From Muribaculaceae bacterium (GTDB taxonomy: Bacteria > Bacteroidota > Bacteroidia > Bacteroidales > Muribaculaceae), in the NCBI GenBank assembly GCA_009775365.1, contig VSPM01000096.1, positions 1 through 8,707 of the forward strand: a stretch of 8,707 nt of DNA. The letters are read 5' to 3'. Positions 1 to 6,575 of the stretch are shown in pieces (position 1 is the stretch's first letter; each line of letters starts with the position of its first letter). Below the pieces are notes generated by a model that saw nothing but the letters and a program-made list of their open reading frames with translations, was not told the DNA's origin and searched no databases. The translations under genes were made by a program, and so were the position numbers.

Positions 1-57
1 GAAATTTACCCGATTCTCAACAAACCGGGTAAGGGAAAATATGTCTTTATTTTTATC
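1..57 (-). other. Possible continuation of the receptor in a shifted frame
   Basis: On the minus strand, a frame different from that of the 6-1544 gene is open for 19 codons, from base 57 to the window edge. It reads roughly DKNKDIFSLTRFVENRVNF. The alternating polar and hydrophobic residues would suit a barrel strand better than the terminal residues of the annotated frame. Loss of one base in the A-rich stretch at 45-59 would explain the break. Nineteen open codons can easily occur by chance, so this is a suggestion only. Confidence 0.35.
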
Positions 58-1544
58 TTAAATGAAAGAGCCGTGATATTTCCCTTATGAGTGTTATCTT
101 TAGCACCGTTATATATCATGTCCATGCCTGTCTCAGAGTATAGTGAATTCTGATTGGTATGCGAATATGAATAGCTCAAGGATGCAGTCAGAGACTTGTT
201 GCTTGCAAGGCCGAAATAATAAAATCCGTTATAGCTCAGGCATTTTGCTTTTGAATCGGCATTGGAACTATAGTTCGACGGATCCAAAAAGTTATCCGTG
301 TATTTCACCACACCCTTATTGTCATTATGTGGAGTGTGGTCAAGTCCAACGGCTATCTGACTGTTGGCTGTTATATTATCTCCGGAGTACAAGGCTCTGA
401 AACTTGTCTGATAATTGTTTCTACGGTATTTAGATGACTCTGTATGTGATTCACGCTGAAAACTTTTAATCACCCCGTTTTCCTGCGGAAGACGGAACGT
501 CTCGGCCTGATCCACTCCAAAATGGTTGTTCGACATGTAATAACCATATCCCATTATATCGTATGTCATTTTATTTTTTACGAATCGGGCGTTCGCCTGG
601 AGAAATCCGGAATTAGCAATAAAGTTTTCTGTTCCTAAAGCCTTCACATATCCGCCGTATTCATATTGTGTCATTCTGAAGTTGATGACATATTTATTAC
701 CCTGAAATCTTGCATCCGACGGATATTCAAGGTATTCCACACTCTTAACATCCGACATCCTCATCATTTTAAGGTCATTCTCTGATGCGGGAACATAGTC
801 AATGTATATCGCCACCGGCTGTCCGGAAGCTGTCGTCACGCTTGACGAACCTAACCTTGCATCAAGTTGGGGAATTGCCATTCTGACAAGGAGATCGTTT
901 GCAGTCTGAGATGCGTTTTTCTGTCGTTGAGTTGGTCTATAAACACTTCTGTCAGATAACAAATAAGCATTATCAGCTTCGACTTTAACAGCCTGGAGAT
1001 GAATAGGTAATTCCGGCATATATATTGTACCGACAGAAAATGACTCGCACCTCTTATATGTAGGCTTATAGCCGAGACAAGTAAGTTTAGCTATTACGCC
1101 CTGACGGTCACAAGGGATTGAGAAGCTACCCGCATCATCTGTTATGCCGTATGTTATGACAGTCGAATCTTTTGGAGCGAGCAGCATCACCGTAGCCGCA
1201 ACTACCGGTTCGCTGTCACCGCCGACAGCTCTGCCTGTATAGCAAAACTTGCCATGTTGTAGAGCCTCTATATAGTAATTCTTATTTTTCTTTATAATGG
1301 AAATAGGATTCAGCCCCACTATCTTGCGCAGTGCATCATATGCATCCTCTGTCTGTATTCTCGCTGATGTCTTATAGTTGTCGAGTTCCTTGTAAATAAA
1401 GGAGATGTCGATGTCGGGATGGTCTTTACTGATTCTTACAATCGCCTCCGATATAGGGGTGTTACGGAACGAATAATCATATTTGTAAGCACTGGCTGAA
1501 ATATAAGTCATCACTGCCAATACCAAGGTCAGGATTGTTCTCAT
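6..1544 (-). CDS. STN-domain outer-membrane receptor-like protein (TonB-receptor-like), probably C-terminally truncated
   Basis: The 512-aa product starts with a signal peptide (about residues 1-19, ending SASA). An STN-like domain follows (about 24-95), then a carboxypeptidase-regulatory-like beta-sandwich (about 99-187, with the usual TDDAGSFSI segment), a plug-like region (about 195-288) and the first barrel strands (from about 292, rich in alternating Tyr/Phe). Proteins of this architecture usually run to 700 residues or more, so this one ends early in the barrel and lacks a normal terminal strand. The ATG lies 2 nt after the anti-sigma stop, which suggests translational coupling within the sigma operon. 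In FecA-type systems the STN domain passes a surface signal to the anti-sigma factor, and that role is inferred here. The last 16 or so residues (rich in K, P and L) do not look like barrel, and another frame is open from base 57 to base 1. I see no TonB box, and the ligand is unknown. Confidence 0.8.
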   Translation of the reverse strand: MRTILTLVLAVMTYISASAYKYDYSFRNTPISEAIVRISKDHPDIDISFIYKELDNYKTSARIQTEDAYDALRKIVGLNPISIIKKNKNYYIEALQHGKFCYTGRAVGGDSEPVVAATVMLLAPKDSTVITYGITDDAGSFSIPCDRQGVIAKLTCLGYKPTYKRCESFSVGTIYMPELPIHLQAVKVEADNAYLLSDRSVYRPTQRQKNASQTANDLLVRMAIPQLDARLGSSSVTTASGQPVAIYIDYVPASENDLKMMRMSDVKSVEYLEYPSDARFQGNKYVINFRMTQYEYGGYVKALGTENFIANSGFLQANARFVKNKMTYDIMGYGYYMSNNHFGVDQAETFRLPQENGVIKSFQRESHTESSKYRRNNYQTSFRALYSGDNITANSQIAVGLDHTPHNDNKGVVKYTDNFLDPSNYSSNADSKAKCLSYNGFYYFGLASNKSLTASLSYSYSHTNQNSLYSETGMDMIYNGAKDNTHKGNITALSFKIKIKTYFPLPGLLRIG

Positions 1545-1546
1545 TT

Positions 1547-2188
1547 TCAGTCAATAGTTAGGATGTTGCTGTTTAGCTTGATGTCGATTTGCTCGAATGT
1601 GTTTAGCTGTTCCACAACCTCGTTAAGCGTTAACGACGGGTCAAACCTGTAGTACAGGTGCAGTGCAGCTGCCTCAGTGCTATTGAACCTGATTTCTTCT
1701 ACCCCATAAGCGTCAGCCACCTCTTTCAATATATTTTCAAGAGGCTCGTTCTCAAACAATATAGGTGTCAGGCTAACATTGACAGTATCACTCTTAGCTG
1801 TTAACGTGTCTGTTGATACGGTTGCAATGGAAGGAGTATCAGCCACTTTTTTAGAAATCGGTTCCGGTTTATGCTTAATAACAGTCACAGTGAATGCTAT
1901 TCCGGCAGCAACTGCCACTATTGAGGTGCAGATTATTCCCGCGATAGACGCGGCACGGCTGCCGATCCAAAAGAATTTGCGTCGGGAATGGGCAGTATGT
2001 TTCTCCGAGAAGTTTTCCCATTCGGCATCCACATTTATATCTTTTTCCGCTTCTATTGCAGAATCAACTTTGCAGAGCATATTGTAGACCTCCTTAGTAT
2101 CCGGATCTGACATTATTTCTGCCAACTGCTCGGATGTATATTTCTCGGGATGCTCGACAATATCAAGCACAAGGTCGTATTTATCCAT
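1547..2188 (-). CDS. Anti-sigma factor with C-terminal DUF4974-like domain, lacking the FecR domain
   Basis: This 213-aa protein has a cytoplasmic N-terminal part (about 1-76) expected to hold the sigma factor. One membrane segment follows (about 79-104, after an RRKFFW positive flank). A Thr/Ser/Lys-rich linker (about 105-143) leads to a C-terminal domain (about 144-213) starting FENEPLENILKEVADAYGV, typical of DUF4974 at the end of Bacteroidetes FecR-like proteins. The FecR domain of about 100 residues that normally lies between membrane segment and DUF4974 is absent, so the protein is short for the family (usually above 300 aa). Its ATG overlaps the end of the sigma gene by 8 nt (2181-2188), and the receptor gene starts 2 nt after its stop. 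Role inferred: an inner-membrane protein that restrains the partner sigma factor and reads the state of the receptor STN domain. Confidence 0.82.
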   Translation of the reverse strand: MDKYDLVLDIVEHPEKYTSEQLAEIMSDPDTKEVYNMLCKVDSAIEAEKDINVDAEWENFSEKHTAHSRRKFFWIGSRAASIAGIICTSIVAVAAGIAFTVTVIKHKPEPISKKVADTPSIATVSTDTLTAKSDTVNVSLTPILFENEPLENILKEVADAYGVEEIRFNSTEAAALHLYYRFDPSLTLNEVVEQLNTFEQIDIKLNSNILTID

Positions 2189-2669
2189 TTTCGTTGAGTT
2201 TTTTGCGGATGATTATAAGTGCATGACTCATATGACGGTAAACGGCCGTCTCGCTTATGCCCATTGACGCGGCAATGCGTGCAAACGGTAATCCTTGGGA
2301 GAACCGCAATTCCATGACTCGTCGTGACTGTGGTGATATCTCAGACTTGATGAGACTGTATATCCGAGCAATAGTTTCCTCGTCAGGCCAGTCCTCGCCG
2401 TCGTATTCCTCGTTCTCCATGAAATAACGATTAGCTATCCTTTGGTGAATCCCGCAGTCTCGGATATAGTTCAGGCAGCGGTTCCTGACGGCTTTAAGCA
2501 GATAGCAACTTGAAATAGGAATGTCGTGGGATCCATCGAGAAGCGAGGCAAACACATCATGGACTATGTCGCGCGCAAAATCATCGTCGTGCAGAAGAGC
2601 CACGGCAAACCGGTGCATCTGCACATAATGTGTTTTGAAAAGCTGCTCTATGTCGTTTCTGTTCGTCAT
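2181..2669 (-). CDS. ECF-type RNA polymerase sigma-70 factor
   Basis: The 162-aa product has the two-domain layout of extracytoplasmic-function sigma factors. Region 2 spans about residues 6-72, with the core-binding helix around DIVHDVFASLL. A short acidic linker (about 84-98, ENEEYDGEDWPDEE) leads to region 4 at about 102-156, with a helix-turn-helix around 126-150 (PFARIAASMGISETAVYRHM). Length is normal for the Bacteroidetes FecI-like group. It is the first gene of the operon and overlaps the anti-sigma gene, the usual sigma / anti-sigma / receptor order. It would direct RNA polymerase to a small regulon, probably including its own operon. The targets cannot be read from this window. Confidence 0.93.
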   Translation of the reverse strand: MTNRNDIEQLFKTHYVQMHRFAVALLHDDDFARDIVHDVFASLLDGSHDIPISSCYLLKAVRNRCLNYIRDCGIHQRIANRYFMENEEYDGEDWPDEETIARIYSLIKSEISPQSRRVMELRFSQGLPFARIAASMGISETAVYRHMSHALIIIRKKLNENG

Positions 2670-2747
2670 ACACTATAAAGACACACAACATCCGCAAAAC
2701 TCAACCCTAAATGATAAAAATTTTTGAGAAAAATGCATGCCCACCTG

Positions 2748-2755
2748 CAAAGTTA
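2748..2755 (-). promoter_or_regulatory. Putative -7 promoter element of the sigma operon
   Basis: The minus strand reads TAACTTTG, which matches the Bacteroidetes TAnnTTTG consensus, 78 bp upstream of the sigma-factor ATG. A TTG lies at 2772-2774 with a spacing of 16 bp, shorter than the ideal of about 19, so the -33 half is weak. This could instead be the recognition site of the encoded sigma factor, but nothing in the window tests that. Confidence 0.45.
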
Positions 2756-2915
2756 CTGAAATATAGCCAAACAATGCTAATATTGTCATAGCGGTAGTTA
2801 ACCCCAATTTATTGCTCGAAGTGAAACCCATATTTGTGTTTTGGCTTCTTTAGGCAATTTTTTTGACTAATACGGGTATTATTTGTTAAAAAAATTACCA
2901 AATAGTTTATTTCTA

Positions 2916-2946
2916 TTTGTTTTGTCATTTTTATTTTGTACTTTTG
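2916..2946 (+). promoter_or_regulatory. Bacteroidetes-type promoter of the secreted LRR protein gene
   Basis: TTTG at 2916-2919 and TACTTTTG at 2939-2946 are separated by 19 bp, which fits the -33 TTTG / -7 TAnnTTTG pattern well. Transcription would begin near 2951 and give a leader of about 100 nt before the ATG at 3051. This is the best-matched promoter in the window. Confidence 0.7.
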
Positions 2947-3050
2947 TTGCCACACGTTAGAGACGGATATTATTCTGCCTCTTAATGTTAGCATGATATT
3001 TTAATGTTTAACCGGAATTGGCTGCCAGACGATTCTCTAATAACTTTTTT

Positions 3051-4088
3051 ATGAAAAAACTTTTACTGCCCATGCTGTTCGCTTGCGCGGCATGCGTGCC
3101 GGCCTTTGCCGACGACTCCACAGAAACTTTTTGGGACGGACGATTTGAATGCATGGTCTTAGGTGATAAGGGAGAGGCATCCATCATAGATTACAAGGGA
3201 GACCCTTTCACTATTGATGTCACTAAAGAGCTTGTTTTTCCTGAGATTGTGAAATATAAAGATCAGGAACTAAAAGTGACTTGCATAGCCACTGAAAATT
3301 TGCCGGACAAAAGTTATATCCCTGAAATATTTGTGATACCCGACTGTGTGGAAACCATCGGAGAAAGTGCTTTCGAGAGTTCCAGAAGAGGCAAGGATAT
3401 TGAATTTGGCGCCGGGGTGACTTGGATTGACCGTAAAGCCTGCTTCGGGTGGGATGGGACAGTACATATCAAAGCGGCCAATCCCCCTTATGTAGGAGAT
3501 GATGCTTTCTTAAGGATACATCAAGGTACAACTTATTTTGAAAGCGTGCCGTATATTTTTGTTCCCAAAGAGAGCCTGGGACAATACAGGATGTCTGAAT
3601 ATTGGAATCCATATAAAGACAATCTTTTTGCAATAGGCTCCTTCAACTTTGTTGAAGCTGACAATTTCCATTCCACAGATGGCATTGCCGTAGAAAAAGA
3701 ATTTAAAACCCATACACGTTTCATAAACGACACCGGAACTGAGGTAAAATCATTTTATGTGACCTCTTCCGACGAAAGCATCCTGTCGGTCTCTAACTTC
3801 TATACTGAATACAACTATGGCTATTTTTATCTGAAATCTCACTCAGAACCCGGAATCGTGGACATCACTCTCTCTGTAGAGACCACCGACGGCTCAGTAT
3901 ATGAGCGAAAGTATGAAGTTGAGGTATATGCCGACACAAACTCTGTGGAGGGGATTGAGGCTGAAAACGGACGTGCAACGGTCTATGACCTTAATGGACG
4001 AGCCATATCTGAATCACCTGAAAATCTCATGCCCGGAATATATATCATAAAAGAGGGTAAAACCACGAAAAAAGTGGCTGTGAAATAA
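3051..4088 (+). CDS. Secreted BspA-type leucine-rich repeat / Ig-like protein with a T9SS-like C-terminal tail
   Basis: The chosen ATG at 3051 gives 345 aa and puts a classic signal peptide at the N-terminus (residues 1-20, cleavage after AFA). A TTG 33 nt upstream is in frame but would bury that signal. Residues about 74-155 resemble BspA-like LRR_5 repeats (FVIPDCVETIGESAF, then GVTWIDRKACF). A cap follows of the form YIFVPKESLGQYRMSEYW (about 168-187), common at the end of these repeats. Residues about 201-293 look like a bacterial Ig-like domain (SSDESILSVSN, then GIVDITLSVETTDGSVY). The end (about 302-345) contains VYDLNGRAI, MPGIYIIKEG and KKVAVK, typical of type IX secretion sorting tails. 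It is therefore probably exported to the cell surface or released, possibly for adhesion or binding. The ligand is unknown. The gene stands alone between its own promoter and an inverted-repeat terminator. Confidence 0.85.
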   Translation: MKKLLLPMLFACAACVPAFADDSTETFWDGRFECMVLGDKGEASIIDYKGDPFTIDVTKELVFPEIVKYKDQELKVTCIATENLPDKSYIPEIFVIPDCVETIGESAFESSRRGKDIEFGAGVTWIDRKACFGWDGTVHIKAANPPYVGDDAFLRIHQGTTYFESVPYIFVPKESLGQYRMSEYWNPYKDNLFAIGSFNFVEADNFHSTDGIAVEKEFKTHTRFINDTGTEVKSFYVTSSDESILSVSNFYTEYNYGYFYLKSHSEPGIVDITLSVETTDGSVYERKYEVEVYADTNSVEGIEAENGRATVYDLNGRAISESPENLMPGIYIIKEGKTTKKVAVK

Positions 4089-4143
4089 AATCTTACGAAA
4101 ACAGCTTCAATTATCAACCCTACCTGTAAAGACTATTTGCAAG

Positions 4144-4187
4144 TTTGGCAGGGTGTGTGCCGTAATTACAGCACGCACCCTGCCAAA
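4144..4187. terminator. Long inverted repeat, probable bidirectional terminator
   Basis: Arms at 4144-4160 and 4171-4187 (TTTGGCAGGGTGTGTGC and its complement) pair over 17 bp with a single G-T wobble and a 10-nt loop. It lies between two convergent genes, 56 nt after the plus-strand stop and 124 nt past the minus-strand stop. Neither side has a strong T-run, so Rho-independent function is likely but not certain. The rest of 4089-4310 shows only a small CATGT/ACATG repeat at 4229-4240. Confidence 0.65.
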
Positions 4188-4310
4188 TCAAATATGATTA
4201 TCTCTATAAACATCTGACATGCCGTCACCATGTGAACATGTTTTCAGCAATGGGACACCTGCGTCACATATTGGCCAAGTTCGACCGGCAAGTTCTTTCA
4301 AAGAGTTATT

Positions 4311-5291
4311 TCATTCTATGGCATTCGCGATTTTTGTGATCGACGCTTCAAGCTTGGCTGCGAAATCCGCATTCTCTTTTATGAAATAATACAACTCCCC
4401 TATCGCCTGAAGCTCAGGACTATCCTTAAATTCCAATGCCCCGCTCCAGCCGGCAATTTTTTCCGACAACTCTTGTTCCGCCTCTTTCTCAGTCTGCGCC
4501 TTTACACCCTTAATCTCTTTTGCCGGCTTGTCGGCAAGCGCGTCAGTTGCTGAGAACATCTGATAGTTTGCAACAAAGCCGAAACAATCCCCAACAATCT
4601 CCGGCCATAGAGTCATGTCAACCCTTGTCTGAAGAGAATCAAGGCATAAGCTTGTCTGAGATGCTGAATGAAGCAGCCTGGTCACAGCCGGAAGCCTCGT
4701 CCTGTCGAAAGGCAGCCCCGAAGGCTTAAACATATCGGAAAGATCGTTAAAGGAAAAATCAGGATTGAAACGCGCTTCATCTTCTTTTCTTTTCGCGGCA
4801 GGCGTGGTCACTGCATAGCAATACGACAGAAACACATTCAGACTATGAAGCACAGAAGGAATCATCTTCAGTAGCTTATCCTTCTCCATGCTCAAATGCA
4901 CCTGCCTTTGTTTTTCAATCTCAGACTCAACATCTATTTCAGACTTCATGGAGCCAACCGCATTAAGGAATAAGCCAAGGAACACCAGGCCGCACATAAC
5001 CTCGATTGCCGTCACCATCTGCGCCCAGCCGTGGGCCGGCGTATAGTCACCGAAACCAAGGGTGGTGATTGTCACTATGCTGTAATAAAGCCATGAGCCA
5101 TAGTCTGTGCCGGCACCTTCAGGAATGCGAAACTGCGAATCAGGCAGCCAATAGTAGATCAATGCGAAAATAGGCGTTATACAGATATATAGACCGATCC
5201 ACACGATAGGCCGTATATTCGACACTAAATGGAAGAAGTGCCTCGTTTTTCTTGAAAGCACATGTATAGGTGCGGGTAGATTGTCTGACAT
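4311..5291 (-). CDS. Two-TM potassium channel family protein with an unrecognised cytoplasmic domain
   Basis: This 326-aa protein has a first membrane segment at about 29-48 and a pore helix plus selectivity filter at about 66-83 (SIVTITTLGFGDYTP, with the TLGFGD potassium-filter signature). A second membrane segment at about 92-114 completes an Ion_trans_2 pore unit, which would assemble as a tetramer in the inner membrane. A charged helix that may be a coiled coil follows (about 116-140, SEIDVESEIEKQRQ). The remaining 185 or so residues look helical and cytoplasmic. I see no GxGxxG Rossmann motif, so the usual RCK/TrkA-N gating domain seems absent. What gates the channel is unknown. The gene is convergent with the LRR gene and shares the inverted repeat at 4144-4187. 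I found no convincing -7/-33 pair upstream of its ATG, so its promoter is unassigned. Confidence 0.88.
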   Translation of the reverse strand: MSDNLPAPIHVLSRKTRHFFHLVSNIRPIVWIGLYICITPIFALIYYWLPDSQFRIPEGAGTDYGSWLYYSIVTITTLGFGDYTPAHGWAQMVTAIEVMCGLVFLGLFLNAVGSMKSEIDVESEIEKQRQVHLSMEKDKLLKMIPSVLHSLNVFLSYCYAVTTPAAKRKEDEARFNPDFSFNDLSDMFKPSGLPFDRTRLPAVTRLLHSASQTSLCLDSLQTRVDMTLWPEIVGDCFGFVANYQMFSATDALADKPAKEIKGVKAQTEKEAEQELSEKIAGWSGALEFKDSPELQAIGELYYFIKENADFAAKLEASITKIANAIE

Positions 5292-5370
5292 AATATAAGA
5301 GATTAAGTGTATTTAAACATCCATACTTCCCTTATTTCAACAATCTGTAGCCTAACTAAGATTAAAACCT

Positions 5371-5409
5371 AAAAAAATATTCCCGGACTTCTTGCCCGGA
5401 AATATTTTT
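5371..5409 (-). terminator. Intrinsic terminator of the lipoprotein gene
   Basis: Read on the minus strand, arms at 5396-5409 and 5373-5386 form a 14-bp stem with a CCGG core, a 9-nt loop and one G-U pair. The stem ends in a run of T residues (bases 5377 down to 5371). It starts about 10 nt after the stop codon of the 5420-5938 gene. On the plus strand the wobble becomes a C-A mismatch and no T-run follows the stem beyond TTTTT, so minus-strand action is favoured. Confidence 0.75.
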
Positions 5410-5419
5410 GCCACCTGTA

Positions 5420-5938
5420 TTATTGCTGCTTATTTTTTTGAATTGCTTCATTCATGCGTTCCAGAATCTCGAAAGCGGTTCCGGTTGACTTTGGCTTGGA
5501 TTCAAATCCGATTTCCACCTTCGCCTTGTTTTTCTCGAAACTCAATATGTAGTCAAGACTATCGGGAGCGATTGTCACGGGAAGGCCGTTGACATCGACT
5601 GTGCGATAAACTCCGCTGTCGCCTTTTTCAAACGGCTTCTCAAGAACCACCTTATAGTCAATCTTTGTTCTGTTGCCGTTCTCAAACACATATAGAGCCG
5701 ATGTCTCAGGGCTTAATGTTATGAACAAACGGCCGTCGAACTTCCCTTTGCGAGGATTTGAACCTCCGGTGATGTCGTATGACACCGCATTGTAAAGGCC
5801 ACTGTGAACAGGCTGAGTGGAATAGAACGCATCGTCATCTACAGGCGCGCTCTCGGCGTTTTCTTTAGTGTTGCCTCCACAGGCTGCAAGAAGCAACAAC
5901 ATAGAGAAAATACTGAAAATCGATGTTGTTTTCATCAT
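5420..5938 (-). CDS. Small Bacteroidales lipoprotein of unknown function
   Basis: The product is 172 aa from the ATG at 5938; the adjacent ATG at 5935 is equally possible. A hydrophobic signal ends in the lipobox LLAAC, with the lipidated Cys at residue 20, followed by GGN and an acidic stretch. The mature part (about 40-160) looks beta-rich (SGLYNAVSYDITGG, DGRLFITLSPETSALYVFENG) and ends in a charged helix. This resembles small periplasmic-facing or surface beta-barrel-like lipoproteins, but I do not recognise the family. An upstream ATG at 5968 is rejected as the start because the putative -7 box at 5966-5973 overlaps it. The gene is monocistronic, with its own terminator, and is divergent from luxS. 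It is not known to share a function with luxS. Confidence 0.82.
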   Translation of the reverse strand: MMKTTSIFSIFSMLLLLAACGGNTKENAESAPVDDDAFYSTQPVHSGLYNAVSYDITGGSNPRKGKFDGRLFITLSPETSALYVFENGNRTKIDYKVVLEKPFEKGDSGVYRTVDVNGLPVTIAPDSLDYILSFEKNKAKVEIGFESKPKSTGTAFEILERMNEAIQKNKQQ

Positions 5939-5965
5939 TAATGATTTAGTAGAATAATTTACGTT

Positions 5966-5973
5966 CAAAAGTA
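5966..5973 (-). promoter_or_regulatory. Putative -7 promoter element of the lipoprotein gene
   Basis: The minus strand reads TACTTTTG, an exact TAnnTTTG match. A TTG at 5994-5996 lies 20 bp upstream, and a TTTG at 5990-5993 lies 16 bp upstream. Transcription would start near 5960 and leave a leader of about 22 nt before the ATG at 5938. This argues against the longer reading frame from 5968. Confidence 0.6.
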
Positions 5974-6018
5974 ATCATAAAACTTCAACCAAACAACTTT
6001 ACATAATCGAAAAAGCAT

Positions 6019-6026
6019 TAATTTTG
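6019..6026 (+). promoter_or_regulatory. Putative -7 promoter element of luxS
   Basis: TAATTTTG matches the TAnnTTTG consensus 28 bp before the luxS ATG, giving a predicted leader of about 22 nt. The best -33 candidate is an imperfect TTTA at 5998-6001, spaced 17 bp. It lies back to back with the lipoprotein promoter, so RNA polymerase binding at one could affect the other. Confidence 0.55.
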
Positions 6027-6054
6027 CATCACAAAATTAAAACCACAGTTTATC

Positions 6055-6537
6055 ATGGAAAAAATAGCAAGCTTCACCATCGACCACAACCGTTTGCTCA
6101 GGGGCGTGTATGTGTCAAGACGTGACACAACCCCGTCGGGCGATGTGCTCACAACTTTCGACATACGTCTGACCATGCCCAACAGAGAGCCGGCCCTGTC
6201 GCCGGAAGCCCTTCACACCATGGAGCATCTTGCCGCCACATATCTTCGTAACGACAAAGAATGGAAAAACAAAATCGTATATTGGGGCCCCATGGGATGC
6301 TGCACCGGAAATTACCTCATAATGCAGGGAGAACTGAAGCCGGCCGACATATTACCTTTGTTGCGTAAAACGTTTGAATTCATATCCGCTTTTGAAGGCG
6401 AAATTCCCGGAGCCACCCCCAAAGATTGCGGCAATTACAGTTTCAACAATCTTCCTGAAGCTCGCAAGGCGGCTGACAGGTTTCTCAATGAGGTTCTTAT
6501 GAACCCTGCTCCTGAAAACCTTGTGTATCCGGATTAA
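6055..6537 (+). CDS. luxS: S-ribosylhomocysteine lyase LuxS
   Basis: The 160-aa length is normal for LuxS, which splits S-ribosylhomocysteine into homocysteine and DPD, the precursor of autoinducer-2, in the activated methyl cycle. Visible hallmarks are His11 in the N-terminal TIDHNRLLRG segment, Arg38 in FDIRLTMPN and the HTMEHLAATYLR motif with metal ligands His54 and His58. Glu57 is the catalytic base. Cys82 in GPMGCCTG matches the catalytic cysteine (Cys84 in Bacillus subtilis numbering), and Cys125 in KDCGNYS is the third metal ligand. All key residues are present, so the enzyme should be active as a cytoplasmic homodimer. A second Cys (83) directly follows the catalytic one, where Arg or Gln is common. 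No nucleosidase (pfs/mtn) or methionine-cycle gene is adjacent. The gene has its own promoter and a hairpin after the stop. Confidence 0.97.
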   Translation: MEKIASFTIDHNRLLRGVYVSRRDTTPSGDVLTTFDIRLTMPNREPALSPEALHTMEHLAATYLRNDKEWKNKIVYWGPMGCCTGNYLIMQGELKPADILPLLRKTFEFISAFEGEIPGATPKDCGNYSFNNLPEARKAADRFLNEVLMNPAPENLVYPD

Positions 6538-6575
6538 TCACTTCCGAACTGCCGTCTATGTATTAACCGTTTATA

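Larger units (their letters stand above)
2670..3050. other. Divergent AT-rich intergenic region
   Basis: The 381 bp between the sigma-operon start and the secreted-protein start hold the minus-strand element at 2748-2755 and the plus-strand promoter at 2916-2946. The DNA from about 2810 to 2945 is very AT-rich. A 61-codon minus-strand frame at 2809-2994 has biased, low-complexity composition and no sign of being a gene. I see no RNA gene or repeat here. Confidence 0.6.

Noticed and set aside
143..400. Plus-strand open frame inside the receptor gene
   Set aside because: Antisense shadow of a supported coding region, with no domain features.
1779..2087. 102-codon plus-strand open frame opposite the anti-sigma gene
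   Set aside because: Its hydrophobic stretch is the complement of the membrane-segment coding region, so it is a shadow frame.
2809..2994. 61-codon minus-strand open frame upstream of the LRR gene
   Set aside because: It lies in very AT-rich promoter DNA, overlaps the plus-strand promoter, and its Lys/Asn/Ile-rich product has no recognisable domain.
3018..3050. In-frame TTG upstream start for the LRR protein
   Set aside because: It would place 11 residues before a standard signal peptide; the ATG at 3051 is the better start.
4229..4240. CATGT-GA-ACATG inverted repeat between the LRR and channel genes
   Set aside because: Five-base arms are expected by chance, and no operator context supports it.
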